From NCBI RefSeq assembly GCF_000524195.1, contig NW_020170405.1, positions 49,266-113,265 on the forward strand: a stretch of DNA of 64,000 nt, in the 5' to 3' direction. The notes below the pieces were generated by a model. The model was not told where the DNA came from. It did not search any database and saw only the letters and a program-made list of their open reading frames with translations. This DNA is from Echinococcus granulosus. Its lineage: Eukaryota; Platyhelminthes; Cestoda; Cyclophyllidea; Taeniidae. Of this stretch, positions 1-14,405 are shown piece after piece (position 1 is the first letter of the stretch; each line of letters begins with the position of its first letter). A program made the translations under genes and the position numbers.

Positions 1-3000
1 ATGACACTCAATTTTTTTCTTTCAGAACCCCCATATCACATGCATTGCTCATCAAATTAGGAAATGGATTATGCTGGAAAGAAATAACAAAACGTGTTTA
101 TTTTCGATTTAGTAGTGGGGCAGGCCTTGGAACGAGCTTTTGGGTGCACAACGCTTTTCACAAAATTTAAACTGTGAGCAGGCTACCATTTGTAATGCCT
201 AATACATTTTCGTAGCGCTAATCAGCTTGTCACGCGTATTTACGCCTACTGGTACAGTCGAAACTGCCCAGTCGGGTCGATGGTTCTCCGTTTTTTTCTA
301 TCGCGTGCCTTCATTGTGCTCAAGCAGCATAGCTCTCGAATTATGCTGATTGTTTCGTCGCTGAATTAAATGAAAAACGGTTGATAGATCATTAACGAAT
401 GTATTTCTTCCAAGCTAGCTAATTTTTTCAAGAAGCTCCTTTTGTAAGATTAACCCAGGTATTCGCTACTAAAACGCTGCGCACTTGTAGATGTTCTTTT
501 TAAATTTAGTGCTTTTAGCACATTTCGCGGGACAATAATAAGTAAGATTCCTTAGTTATTATTTCGAACGTAGGCGGTTCTCCGGCTTTAAATGTTCCAA
601 ATGAAATTGTTGCTGTTGGCAGGCCGCCTCTCTCTGTAGTGGCCACTTTCACTATTTCCATTTCCCATTTTCATTCACGCCTACACGGCAAAACCACAAG
701 CAGATACCTTTTTAAGCCGAAGACTACGGGCTGATTTTGTCATTCATACTGGTACCTACCTTGCCGTCATACTGCTTTTACTGTTCACTTCGGGCTTTCT
801 ATCATTTCTTTTGCTCACTGTACTTTTAATCTTGTTTTTATTACCACAGTTGCTTATTTGTCTTTTTCTCTTATCGACGATTAAGATTTGTATTCACTGT
901 TACATAAAGTTTGGTTTGTCAGGCTCCACCCCTTTTGCACTCGTAGGAATTCAGCGCAAATGCTACTTTGTTTTGGTCCTCATTAGATTGTTGTTTTAAC
1001 ATAGAAAGTTGTTTTGATGGTATTTTAACGCTGCAGTTAAGCGCCGTCATCTTTAGTGTTTGACTATAAGCAGCTCTACACCCGGAATGACATCCAACCG
1101 TTCCAAGATATTCTGTAATCGCTAACATGTCAACTTAAAGGTGTTTTCTCATTCTGATGAAACGCCCTTCTAGTAGGTAGGGATGATTCAATTTTGGCCA
1201 TATTTTTGATACGGTCATTCGGGTATGATCATTGTCCTCTCTTGAAGTGAAAAGTGTAGTATTTTATGTTATTTGCTTTCTCACCATCATACCTGTAGCA
1301 TATGAACAACAAGCTCTTTGTTGTAGCAAGATGCCGATCTTCTGTGATTTGATCTCAATTATATCACTATAATCGTTTGTTTTACCCAGCTTAGTCTATT
1401 TTTATAGGCTGAGATTTTCACGTCTGCCTGTGTTTGTGTTCATCAACAGGGCGTTGATTAATTCGGTTGGGATCATGAATTTGCTGCAGATGATTACGTG
1501 GCACGCCTTGGCTTTTAACTCCAAAGCCCTCTGCATCGACGCTCTGTGCGGGTCATCAAGTGTCTTCCTTTTAGTGCGAAGTTGTTTCTCTTCTGCGCTT
1601 CAGACGTTAGAGACTTAGCTCCTTCCCCCGCGTTCTCTAGTTTTCGTACAAAATGCGCATATTTTGGGGTAATAACATCTAATTTGCTGATGTTGCTTTC
1701 TGAGGTAGTTCGTAAATCATTTTCATCATTTATTTTGTGAAATCTTATTCGATTGCTTAGAATACGGTGATTACGAATTATTTCTGTGCAATTTAAGATT
1801 CAGGAATCAAGAAAAAATTGCACCGCATTTTCGCCCGCATCATATGCAACAGACAAGGGGAAACGTTTCTTTTCAGTGAGATCCTCCGTAGCGCTACTCG
1901 TTGTTACTTTGCCTTAAGAACAACGCTCAGCCCCATGTAATTTTGTTTAACCTCATCAGCTGGTTATTGAAATCATTTATTATTCCACGTATTGAAAAAA
2001 AGATTAAAAGATTTGTTGTCTCTATCTGGAACCTGTTTGTCATGCTCGTGCAGTTTTTTTTCACCTGTGGCGACCTATATGACCGTCATTTTAGCTAGCT
2101 ACTGCAGCGAAAACGTTATAATGTAGTTACGAATTTTGAACGCGTAATTCCAGTTTACCCGCTGCTCAATTTCATAATCTTATTTGAGAAATCACTCTCG
2201 AACCGGAGGAGGTCTTTCTCTGTTAACAGTCCAATGAGACGAGGATCTTTATAACCACATTAAATAACGGTAATTTTCTGTGAATAGGCTAGACTTTAAT
2301 AATCCTATTGTGACGTGCTTAAATTTAATTGTTTGGAGGGTGACCTGAACACAATGAGCACTTAATTCTTTGCGAACGGTCTTGGTGGTGGCGTTGTCTC
2401 TTCGATGGCGAATTTCTTCCCTCTCCTCCCCTCCCTTTCACTCATCAGGTCCGATTAGACTTTTCTTGGCGTTTTTACCTTTCATCCCTTTGTCCTTCTG
2501 AGAATTCTTTAGTATCACTGAAAGTCCTGCTCTTACAGTTTTTCAAATGAGTATTTATTCTCCGTTTGGGTTAAAATTTATTACCACTGTGTGACTTATG
2601 TTCTAGTAAAATTGAGTCACTTTACCCATGGAACACGCACAGAACCTTTTTTTATTTGCCGAGCGCTAAAAAATATTGCGTTAATTGTGTGAACTTTCTG
2701 TTGTTTGATCGACCTGAAATATGGCGTTTTCATTGCTTGTTTTTCCGGTACAGCTGGTTCGAAAGGTGCCAGCTTTTCGTTTCTCTGTTCATCCCTTTAA
2801 GTGGAGACATAAGGTGATTGTCTTTGACGATTTTATGCGAATGAAATGTCGCAAGATACTACAGTATTTCCTTCGCCCTTTTTCTTTAAATGCGGGGACC
2901 AGGATTAGTGGTAGTCTTACTCTAATCCTTGAAGCAGGTAATTTGGGCATCTCAATTACGTCCGATTGGAATGTTGTGAGCTACCACTATCTTGTAACCT

Positions 3001-3026
3001 TTTTGTCAATGTTCCGTCCCCTCTAG
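1..3026. other. No recognisable gene (upstream or intronic DNA of the tensin-like gene)
   Basis: AT-rich sequence with only short, low-complexity open frames in both strands. I see no conserved protein segment, RNA gene or mobile element. Because the first exon I can support (3027) opens in mid-codon after a pyrimidine-rich acceptor ending ctctag, this stretch is most likely an intron of the same gene whose 5' exons lie upstream of the window. Confidence 0.5.
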
Positions 3027-6000
3027 AGTACACTCCTTGCGCAGAGGCTTTGGTGCGACCTCTCGGCACTCCTCCTCCGAGGCCTCTCCTCACAAATCAG
3101 GAGGCAGAGTGCCCCTTCAGAGCCTGAGTGAGTCCTCCGGTGCGGAGATTTCGGATTTAGAGACTGAAAGTCCGAAGGATAGCGGGAGTGCCAACAAGAG
3201 GGAGGTGGAGGAGGAGGAGGATGCAGAGGACTTGGAATTCGCGATTCTTGAGGCAGCAGCTGCTGCAGAGGTGGAAACGGAGGCAGAAGAGTTGGGGGCA
3301 GTGATAGCGACGTCTCAGCACGACCAAAAACTCGCTGATGTCTGTCCTGTCCCTCCCTTCGATGGCCCCGTTACGGCTTGGTGAGTCTTTTTCTCATCCT
3401 ATTTGTTTAGTCTTCTACACTTCACCATATGCTTAGGCATTATGTTTCTGCTACTGAGTTGTATACGTACAAATTAGTTTTCTCAAAGAAAGACGGGTTG
3501 ATTTTCTTTAATTTTGCTCTGGCTTATAGGCAGCGTTTAAAATTAGAATACTTAGCTACCTGTGGCATAGTGTCATATTCATGCTTTAAACTGGGAGGTG
3601 AAATAAGGCCGGGTTCTTTAAGAACAGCTATCGAAGCAGTAGTTTGTTTGGAAGGCGACTAATATTAAAGCTGAACGTTGTATTTTTCAGTGTATAATTT
3701 CGTCTAATGACCACGCCATGTGATTGGATGGGAATTTGTAGCATCACCCCAGCTTTGTATTTAGTTCTCGCCGCTTGGATTTATGAGAGTCATGAAGCAG
3801 CATTTAAGAATGTTCCTTATCTAACATCATTTCGGAAGGCAACGTATGGAAGAGCTCTCTTTCTTATCTTTACTTGTGCACAGATGAAAAATTTTTAGTG
3901 CAAAGCAAATTAGTTACTCGACTCTGACTGGCACTGAGGTATGTTGACGAATTATTAAACCGTCATTTTGTTAAAGATAGCACCTAACACTAATTATAAT
4001 GGCATTTCCTCACTGTCATTGCTGTATCCGGGTCATGGTATGGAATAAGGCTTCTTTTATGATACCACATCCTTCGAAAGCAACCATCAAACTATTTGCC
4101 ATTCACCGGGGACATTATCTCCTATCATCCAACTTCCTCCTTTTTTTCGCTGTGTAAATGTGTGGTTTTTGGGATTGCCTAGCTAATACTATTGGAGATC
4201 TAGTTCGACCTCAGAATTTGCATTTGAGCTGAATAATTAAAACCAGTCTTAGCGGATAACACCTACTACTCCCACGAAGTCGAAGTTTGACTGCACTCAC
4301 TCGATGAGCCATTTTGAGGCGTTCACGTTTATTTTGCCAGCCGCTAGAATGATACAAAAGTGGAAACGGTTTTCTTTTGATGTAGAGAGAATGATGGTAT
4401 ATTTATTACTTCAATCCCTGTTAATTGGATAAAGTATTTTTTTCTAGCCAAAATCATACCTTCACCCCCTTATATACACCTGGCTCTTTTTTGCAATTAA
4501 AATTGCTTACCTGGGCGAAATGCCCCGAGTCACTTCATTAAATGAATCAGTTATGTATTTTAACTTGCCCATTCCAAAATCAAATCATAGGTGCAAAGTG
4601 ATTATGGCCCATCTAAATAATAAAGAAAAGGATGATCAAGGCGAATGGTCGAAAATTGTGGATGCATAGTATTGGTGAAACGTGATCGACCGTTTCACAG
4701 AACATTCAATAAATTAGTTCCTCTTATCTATTAACCAGCTTACTTAACAATATGCAGGCAATCAACAGCAGCAGAAGCAACCGGTGGTGGCGAGATGTCA
4801 GGTCCTTGTCCACTGCACGCGGGTCTGGAATCGTCTCCATCGTCACTACACAACGGAAGCAGTGGTAATCAGCAGTCACAGCCATTGGCAACGATTAACG
4901 GCGGTTGTAGGGGCTGGCTGAACTGCTTTCGACCGACACCTACGCCATCGCGTCAACCACATCACCAACCTGGTCGGTGGACAGGGGAGACGCCGACGCC
5001 CACAGCGACACCTACTCCGACACCCACTCCGGCGCCTCTTCTGCCATTTCAACACCCCACACCCCCCTGGTTTCAGGCTTACTTGCCTCGTGAGGTCGCT
5101 CTCGAGTTGCTCACGCATGAAGAGGTATGTGTTCAGTCTTTTTCATTAGTTGCTTTTTTTAAGAGGTTCAGCGTTCCTCACTTCCGCCTACAATTTAATA
5201 CCCTTGAAACAAGCAGATTGGTTAGGGGAGAACATCTTCATTCGATGAGTGTTGTGAATGTGTGCAGAGAATTGTGGTTATATGGGGTCAATAGCGTCTA
5301 CTCAGTCACGAGGTCGGCGTGTGCTGACCGCTGTTTAAGGAGTTAAACGTTTCTAAGAAGTGTTTTATCGTAGTCTCTATAAAGCTTTATTTTGAGCTCA
5401 TAAGGATGTTTATCTGATGTTATAAATAGTTCTTGAAATTATGACTGAGGAGTCACGTCAGATGTAAATCCCGACTACTTTGGAAGTGAGGTGCTGCGAA
5501 GTTAGGTGCAAATTCTTCCACGAAAACGCTCAAATGTTGTCTGGTCGAAGGGGTGGCTGCGTTTCAGGTCTTTTATGCCCTGACGTTGACAGTGGAATGT
5601 TAATCCGCTCTCATCACAATCACAACAAAGTAAAGTCCACCTGAGATTGTGCGCAAATTGTCATTACTGACCACCCTTGGTCAACTTCAGCTAGGTGGAG
5701 GGTACGAGAGGGAGGAAAAAAACGGCAGGAGAGGGAGCCATTTCATAAGCACTATTGTGGTATCTTTTTCTTCTTTTGTTCAAACAATTTATTGACTGTT
5801 GATTTTGAAGAAGAAAAATGCACCTTTCTCTGTTACCTGTTCAACGTGCCACAATGTTCTTACTTCTGAGCTGCTTCTTAACCAGGTTACTTTGATAACT
5901 AGGGTGTTTGAGAATGGATGCTTAGTGACAATGGCAACAATTTTCAGTGTAATTTTGACATTTCTAGCCTTTTTATCTCATTAACTATGAGATTCTAGCT

Positions 6001-9000
6001 CGAGACCAATCATTGGAATCTGTGGATGGATGTGTGCTATATTACGTTTCAGTAACGCAACAGGAGGGAAGTGGTCTAAACGGGCTAAATTAGCCTCGTT
6101 TTAAATCTCTTTCTCGTTATGCAGAATTTCTTCTTTACTTCGCATTAAAGTCTCTTCGACCTTTCCTCCTTTCAGGCTCACCACTGGAGGTGGTACTTCT
6201 ATTTTCTTATGCAGAACAGCAGTTGGATAACAGTTTTGACGAGTATGGCTTTGTTGTTTGGTTTTTCAAACTTTACAAATGACCTGATTATGAAGAACCG
6301 ATTCCATATTTATTGCTTGAAAGAATGGTGGTGGATGTTTGCGGAGCCAGGACGTTTTTCTTTAATATTCAGCAATCGTTTGAAGATCTTTTTAACAATG
6401 AATGCTTGATAATAGTAATTCTAGTTCAATTTTTGTCCTCGTCGTAGTGACTTTATGATACTCAATCTCAAGATGCATTGTCATAGTGTTGAGGCGTCAT
6501 GTTACGCATTTCAGTCTCGACAAATGGGATTTAATTCCTCCGCTGGTCTAAACTGTAGAAATAGGTGGCACTCGTTTTCATATACCTTGTTGTTTACACC
6601 ACAGTCGTCTTCATGCCTCTATTCCATGCAGAAAATTGTCATGTCCATCACTAAAGACAAGCTTTACTTTTGTTTACCACATACCCCATCAGCATCTCAG
6701 GGGAGAGCCGTCCTCTACAATCCAGACGTTTTAGTATGGCACAAACACTTGGAAAGCCGAGTCTGTCAAATAGGTTGTCAAAACTTAAAACAGTGTCATT
6801 ATCCTCGAACGATGCGCATACTTCATTGTTTTAAAATCAACCAATCTATTTAACATGCGATTTGTTGCAACCAGTTACCAGGAGCTGATAAGGTATGCGT
6901 TTCATATATTTGTGGTTCTGAGCACAGATGGGAAATTTGAGGCCTCGCATAAATGTGACGCTTGTATCATGCGCTTTAATTGGAAGAAAATAACATGATA
7001 GAGCCTCTGGGACTGCCAAGCATTCACATATACCATACCATATCGGATTGTGAAGTATTGCATCAAAGAAAACGCCAGCCATTTGTAATTTTAGTATTTT
7101 AATATAATTGGTGTCCTTGTATTCGCTTTTCAGACAGGGAGCTTCTTGGTGCGAGACAGCGTGACCCAGCCGGGCTGTTGGGCGCTCTCGGTGCGAGTGC
7201 CAACCAACGTCAATTGTGTTGGTATCACTCATTACCTCATCCAACACTCTAAGCATGGCGTCAAACTCAAGGTGCGTTCTTACCCTCCTCTTTCTGACTC
7301 CCTATTTGCTTTTTTGTGTTTTTCACTACTTGCCATCATATCCTGCTGCATTGTTTGAACCTCGGAGTGCTCCCTCATTAGGAGGAATGCACAATCCGGT
7401 ACCGTCTTAAAAGTAGTAGGCTTCCTATGTTCCTGGACTGGGTAGCGATTTGTCAATTTTTGAACCCGATACCAGGATGCTCATGCATCCGAGTAATAGG
7501 TTTTGATTTGAGCTTCAATGCTTTTCTTGAAGTGTTTTCCCTTGGCAAATAATATCAAAGTAACCAAATAACCCCATGTAAATTAAAACTTCAGTGTCCT
7601 ATTTGTACTTATTCTTGTTGGGGCAATGCACTAGCACAGAGGTCAAATCTTATAATGCTGTAGCATTTAACTTGCAGTTTAAAAGTTAAAATATTCCATT
7701 TATGCATTTTTTTCACCAGTTTCGCTTTTGTTTACACTAACAGCTTAGAGGTTGGGGAGTTGGAGGGAGTTGGCTAGGCGACATGACCGTCATGCCACTC
7801 CATGTTTGCACCAAATCTCAGGAAGCTGGAAAAGCTCATGCAGTTTCAAATAAATTCAACATCGAAGCGAACAAACATCGAGGAATGATGCAATTCAATG
7901 CCATTTTTTACAGCCATCTTGGGTTGCTCTTGAATGGGGAATCAAATATTTGCACAACTCAAACCCCTTGATTTTTTCTTTTGAATATCATCACTGCTTG
8001 GTTTGGTGTTTACTTTTGAAATTTTTTTTCCATCTGAAAAGAAGACCTAATTTATACCATATAAATCTGTTTTTCTGAGGATAACGTGCCTAATTGTAAT
8101 ATTCAATGCATTATAGGATCTCGTGCCTTCTGATATCCTAGGAAAATCATGTTCAATTTCAATGTTATTTCACAGGCTTTTTATTGGACTATGTGCAAAT
8201 TACCCCCACATATCCCATACATGTTCATTGCAACATCCCCACCTCTGTACCTCAACTATTAATTGTCCAGGATCGCTCGCTTTGGAATATGTGCGAATTA
8301 AAATTCTTAGCTTTTCAGGCTAGTTAAATCTCTCTACCCAACTTCCAAAGCCAAGGCTAATGGTGGTAACTTTCTCCGGGGAATAGAACGTCAACTTTAT
8401 TTCCCAAGTGGATGTGTGCTCTCACTTCCTCTCATATCTTTTTCCCCATTTTTACCACACTGCTGTTTCTAAATGCCGACCTCTAAATTTAGCATCTTAT
8501 TGTATTCATTTGGTGTGTCAAGGAACAAGTACTCTTGGAACATGCCTGTCTTTCCTTTCGTCCATCGGTTCTACAAAATTGGCAAAAGTATTATATCAAA
8601 GAGGCTGCCTACTAAAACAATTTCAGTAAAATCAGTAGTTCAAGCTATAATGTTGACTGGAACAATAGAGGTACTGGCCGTGGATACATTTTCTTTGGGT
8701 CCATTTGCTCAACTACTAATTAGTAGCCGTAAAAACAATTGCTCTGTTTATATAAAGTGGAAAACACAAGGCCTTTTGAAGTATACAGATGACATTTTGT
8801 AATTTTCAAATCAGCACCTTGTATGTATTGTTTTTTTGGCATCCAATTTTAGGGTCTGGATAAGGAGTGGCCCTCCCTTGAGGCATTGATAACCCATTTG
8901 ACAGTGATGCCCGAGATGCTGCCCTGTCCGCTGCGTTTGCCGCCCGCAGCCCATTCAGGTGGTGTCGGTAGCAACCACCACCAGGCTTCGAACCCCACCT

Positions 9001-9155
9001 TCACGGAGGAGGAAGAGGAAGAGGAGGGAGAGGGGGCAACGGGAGCATTGGGGATGGTGGAAAAGGGATACGAAGAGTACCAACGGCTCTCAGACTTCTC
9101 CTCTATGCTGGCCGACATGCAACCTGCTTCAGCTGTGCCTCACCTCTTCCGGTAA
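3027..9155 (+). CDS. Tensin-like SH2-domain protein, 3' part (four exons)
   Basis: Exons 3027-3380, 4758-5124, 7134-7271 and 8853-9155 join in phase (gct tg|g; then two phase-0 junctions), each with AG/GT borders. Exon 1 encodes a Ser- and Glu-rich linker with an acidic EEEED run. Exon 2 encodes a Gln/Pro-rich linker with Pro-Thr repeats, ending in the SH2 start PPWFQAYLPREVALELL. Exon 3 holds the SH2 core with FLVRDS (the Arg that binds phosphotyrosine) and HYLIQHSKHGVKLK. Exon 4 supplies SLEALITHL and LPCPLRLP, the tensin-type SH2 end. Tensins link integrin adhesions to actin, and their SH2 binds phosphotyrosine partners. After the SH2 comes an acidic tail (Glu run near 9007-9035) and a TAA stop. 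The PTB domain that normally follows the SH2 in tensins was not found. The gene opens upstream of the window. The SH2 call is firm; the tensin assignment rests on resemblance around GVKLK and LPCPLRLP. Confidence 0.8.
4989..5036 (+). repeat. Pro-Thr coding microrepeat
   Basis: An imperfect ccgacNccNac repeat encodes alternating Pro-Thr residues just before the SH2 domain of the tensin-like protein. It is a low-complexity linker and a likely site of length variation. Confidence 0.6.
5125..7133. other. Large intron of tensin-like gene
   Basis: Starts gtatgt and ends ttttcag, between the two exons that split the SH2 domain. I see no conserved coding segment inside. A second large intron (7272-8852) follows the SH2 core exon and also looks empty. 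Confidence 0.7.
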
Positions 9156-12100
9156 CAGACAAGTTCCCTCTCTGTTTATCGGTGTACATACACGCAAATA
9201 CACATCTACCAACTCTCAATAGGCGCGTATTTTGACATTTTTCATCTTTCGAGCCTTTCATTACTTCCCCTCGCCCACGATATGTTAGAGCTTTCAATAG
9301 GTGGAGACTGCTTTGTCCTCTGCCCCTTTTCTTCCCTTCAGTAGTCATTTAACGCTCGATTTTCCCATCTCCCTCATGCTATCCCTCTACCTATATAACT
9401 AGTTATCGAAATATAATTTGTGCAATGCTGCTGATCGGTGTGTTCGGTGGAGCAACTAGTCACTAATATGCCTCTTGCTCGGCGTATCGCCCGTAATGCC
9501 GTGGCTTTTAGCCTTGTTCTTCCAAAACGTGGGTCTTTCTTGGGGATTCCTCTGCCAAGGATTTTGAGGATTCGTGTTTGTAACTGAGATGCTTGCAATG
9601 TTCTAATATAGTTGATTTCTAAAAAGGACTTCTTATTAATTTTCATGCGACATGAGAGGTTTTAAGACTGGCTTCCAGATTTACGGTTTCAGCCAGTGAT
9701 ACCTCAGGAAGTCCCATATGAGCTCTTCTGAGGGCTTGAAATAGCTTTGTAGTGTACGAAGATGCAGTCAAATTAAAGTTTTAACCTCTCCCAAAGCAAG
9801 TTCTGAAATGTTTTACCACTCTCTTGTACCTGTTTGATCGCATAGCTTCGGACAACAAGGGGCGTAGTTAACTTCGCCGTTGTTGACCAAGGGTGGAAAA
9901 AGGGCGCACAGTGTCGTATTAGATTATAGGCTGGCGAGTGCTCTTGAGCAAGGACAGTTGGTTTTTACAACCAGGATCTAATGAGCCAATCTTGAATTGA
10001 TTTTATCGAATTGGAGGAGTTAATTCTAGAAAAGATGCTGGATTGGTTGGGAAAGGAAGAATAGGGCGGATGAAGTTGTGCCGATATGCGTTACCCTTGC
10101 TTAAGATTCCACAAAACTTAACCTTTTTACACAATCCCTCGGCTGGCATCAGAAGTTTTGGTTTCATTTAGGTGATAAGGTAATCTAGCCCTTATGCAAC
10201 TGGTGGAATTAAGCCTGCAACGCCTGTTATCAGCAGCGGTGAACACGAGGTCATTGTTAATGTTTCTAACACTGAAGAAAGTTATTTTGTGTTTTCAAAA
10301 CTCAGCTTTTACCCGCAACTGAACTGGAGTAGTTGAGAAGTCGTATTTCTCAGTTGAGGGATCACTCAATATTACTGTTCTGTTTGATGGAGGTGTAAGC
10401 AAATAATGGGTATTTTTTGAAGCAAACACATTTCTCACTCACCTAACTAGTAATTTATTTTTGTATTCAAGTATGGAAATGTTAAACACCTGAAGAAGGT
10501 ATGCTGGTAGCCTACATAGGTTGAGCCGAGTTTCATGAAACCTTAAATGCATTTGGTTCATGTCACATCAGCCGTGCACTAGTTCCATATTTGCAAGTGG
10601 CGCTGGTACCACCGCTTTTGACAGACAAAACAGTGGGTTCATTTGTCTTAAAAATGGTGGTACTCTTAGTTTTTTGGCACAGGCCCTCTATTCGGTTGGG
10701 CGTATCTTGACTGCAGGAAAGATTCATCTTCACCATGGTCGCATTAAGCCGGGTAACATGAAAGTGAGGCTTACACACACGTTTCTGACTAGTGTAAATG
10801 GCTTAGCAATAAAGCGAACACATAGAATGCATATAATGACAATTGTGACAGCTTTCACAAGTTCACCGAAGATGGATTTTCAATCATAGATTGTCGCTGA
10901 CCCTTACGGTGAACTTACTGTTGATCACTGTCACGCCATATTGGCCTTTTTAGATAGTGACACGCTCCAGACAGCAGAAATCCTAGGGGCTTTCAGAGTC
11001 AATTAATATGCCTTGACGATTAAAATGCCTAGCAAGTGAGCTAGCCAGCATCATCCAGAAGCCTTTCACTTCGCATGCAATCTATTTCAGTGACACTTTA
11101 CGTGCCCTCGGGTTTGAACACACCGCATTTGGCAAAGCGGATGAAATTGAAGTGGCCTTAAAACATTACACTTCTCAGGCGATTTTATTGACATTTTTAG
11201 GCAACCCACAACTTACTGCTCAATCTAACTCCATTCCTTCATTGATACTTAAGTAAAGTCATTGGGAATCACTGTTTAGACCAATTTGATTAGGGCTCTA
11301 ATTTACTCATTTGTTGCTACTACCAGTAAAAACATGGGAATTTAGTATTGACGGCTCTTATTTATGTGATATTCAACTCCTGAGCATTCAGACTGTGTGA
11401 ATTTGTAAAGAGAATATCTTGAACAGTAGTTGAGTGAAAGAAAAATTTAGGCGTGCATTATATTACCTTAACACTGAAGACTTAATAATGCCTTTCCGTA
11501 TTTCACTATTCAATCGTTGATGAAATTATTATTGTAAGTCAGGTGGCTGGGTTACCTTTCAGTTTTGCTGTTGTTTTTTGCCTTGGGGCTTCACTCTTGT
11601 CTTTCTGCAATTTCAAACCATGACATGCTGAATTGACATTCTGACTTAATTTCGACTTTGTCGATCGAATTTGACAAAAGTGACAAACTGCAAAGGAAGT
11701 TCCTAGATTTTGAGGAAGTTTGTGACATTATGCATTGTGGTGCAGGTCGGTAGCCATAACCACAACGCTCATCTGCATTTTAAAATTGGCACTTTTAATT
11801 ATGTTCATCAATGACCAGCGTCTTGTAAAGTTGGTATCAAGTGCATACGCGACCGTACGCCTAAGCGAATGCACAGGAGTCGGTGGAACGATGCATGAAC
11901 CCTCAGAGTGTGAAGTATCCTAATTACTTAGGATGGATCGTGAAGAAACGCCCTTTAGATTGTGTAACCAAGATTTAAAAAGAAATCAATTTTGGTGGAA
12001 TCCTTCCACGTCTTGAACGTGCTATGGCTTTTGGCTAGTGATCGTAGCTATTTGCGGTGATCACACACCATGAGTGCAAAAGTGCCAGTACTCAAGTGCT

Positions 12101-14405
12101 CCTTGAAGTGTTGTGTTTAAATCTGAGTAAAATGAAAAAAACTGACTCCAGTAAGGATTACATGCTCATGTGAAACTAAAATATGTATGCTCTATTAGCA
12201 CGGTAAATTGGTAAATCGAACGATTTTCCACAGTACCAAGTGCCTTTGACAAGGGAAGGTGCAGTTTGACTACATACTAGCATAGCTTGTCATCAAGCCA
12301 TTTTTAAGGTCTTTATTCTTTGGCGCTATCTTGTAGTGCTCATTGGCAAGTGATTTACGCAGAAGGGCTCATGATCTGTCATTCTTGCCTTGTTTCATTC
12401 TACGAAACCGTATTTTGAATAGCCTACACTGCTTTCGACTGAAAGCTGACTGTAGTTTTAGACGCTCCAGTGAATTATTAGCCCGTATCAGCACCAATAC
12501 TCTCTTTAGCTAGAATTTTTATCCCTAAGCGCTAACGCTTTTAGCTCACTATTGAAGAGGTTTTGTAGAACTGTCTTCATAGGAAGAACAGAAGAGTACT
12601 GTAATTCTTTTTCCTTTGGCAGTGAGCATCAAGGAATGCTAAAGTTAAAACATACAGAGGCAGAGTTGGATCTGATTTACTGTAAAATTGATAGGGGCTT
12701 AGGATTAAATTGCATCGAATGGCTATTCGAAGTCCAGCTAGCGTTGACGACTACCTTTGAGGGGTAACAGTTTGTTGGTCCCTTAAAGTACTAACATTTG
12801 CCTCTTCTAATGAGCTGTATTACTTTTCAACGCAATTTATAGTTAAAACAACCACACCACTAAGTAATGGTCACAATGTAAACGGGATAAGAGTAACCAC
12901 AGAGTCGAGGAGGCCGACTGGATTGGACAGGCAATTAAGTAACACAGCGCCAATCCGTGAATGCACCAAACTCTTCAGCAGGCAAATCAGCCTCACGCGA
13001 CGAATCCAGTACCCACAAAAGCAATTTGTCACACCCGCCTCCCTTGATATGGATTCACACGCAAACCACCAATGTTGCATGCAAATGACTTCGCGGTTAG
13101 GCAACAGCTATGGAATTTTCTGCTTTTTTCTCTTGCTCTCCAGTTGGACCACAATAGCCGCCGCATATTTGGAGATCAAAGTGTTAGCTCGGAAACAAAG
13201 TCGGCTAAACCGCGTGAGCACGTGTGAAATTATGGTTTGTAAACGTTCACAGCGTTGCTGGATTCACCTTACACAAAAAGCAGCACGGAGTCGAATCACC
13301 AATATAAGTTTAAGTCGAGCAAAGTGTATCTTGATTACATTGCTTTAGTGGGCAATTGACGATAACTGATTAACAAAACCTTAATTTCCCAAAGTAATGT
13401 CTGGCTGCAATGGGTAAACGCGGAACCTAGTCTCGTCTACAATAACGCCATCTCTGGAAAATGGTAGATTTGAAGGAGTAGAGGACCAAAGCAAGCGAAG
13501 AAAAAGGAGAACACGATGGATGACAGGAAAAAAAGCACATGGCGACAGATCATACGATTCCCATCCCACCCTCACAGAGCGACAGTGGCAGTGTAGCGTA
13601 AGCTTGGCGAATTTCTTTGCGGGTTGTTTTCAAAACCCAGTCACATGATGCGTTGTAGATTCGAAATAACTCACGCCTCGAGATTTACCCTCGTAGCTAT
13701 TCCCCCGCCTATAGTAAACAGGACAATCCTCATCGGGGGGAACCACACCACATCCAAGTAATAAAACTGTGAAAGCAAGTCAAATTCCCATTACAAGCGA
13801 CATCATCAAAAAAGAAGTAATGGGAACGTCTTTGTTGAAGGAAGAATTAAAATCCGTAAGCACGTAATCCTCCACTCCAACGTAACGTCGACTTTACATT
13901 CAAAATATACGTCATCACTGATGGACGAGAACTGAATAGCACTCAAATAATGCCTGGGAAGGAGGTTTAAAAGTGCTCGAAGATGCATTTCCTCCAATAG
14001 GCTGAGCAAGGACAAAAAGAATTACAGAGTGTGTTATCGACATCCCTATATGCTGCAAAAGCGGATTTTTAACAGTGCAAAACATTTACAAATACCTTGG
14101 GGTAAGTAGAGCGTGATAAGCCATGAGATAAGATAAAGAATAGGAAGAGGAGAAAGAAGCATAAACTAGAGAGATGTACACACAAGATTAAAAGCACGTC
14201 GGACGGTAGGACAAGTGGACGCAGACAGGCAGGTGGCAGAAAAAAAGAGGGAATTTATAAATGCGGAGGGGGGAAGAGACGAGGATGGTTACTAAAAGCG
14301 GCAGTGTGCGCTGGTATGAAAGACGATGTGGCATATGGAGAGCGGCAACGGAGGAGGGAAAGATTCGCGAAGAAAAGTGCGCATGTCAGTACTCGCCAAT
14401 TCACA
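9156..14405. other. Intergenic, no recognisable gene
   Basis: This 5.2 kb stretch lies between the 3' ends of two convergent genes, the tensin-like gene (plus) and the MKK7-like kinase (minus), and should include both 3' UTRs. Open frames here (for example 12923-13348 plus and 10560-10889 plus) have no conserved features or splice context. A PTB exon for the tensin-like gene was looked for and not found. Confidence 0.5.

Noticed and set aside
6846..7256. 136-codon minus-strand frame
   Set aside because: Antisense shadow across the tensin-like SH2 exon.
10560..10889. Plus-strand frame with HLHHGRIKPGN resembling a kinase catalytic loop
   Set aside because: The His-Arg-Asp triad is not present and no other kinase motif is nearby.
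12923..13348. 141-codon plus-strand frame with a hydrophobic stretch
   Set aside because: It has no ATG at its start, no splice context and no family resemblance; it lies in the expected 3' region of the MKK7-like gene.
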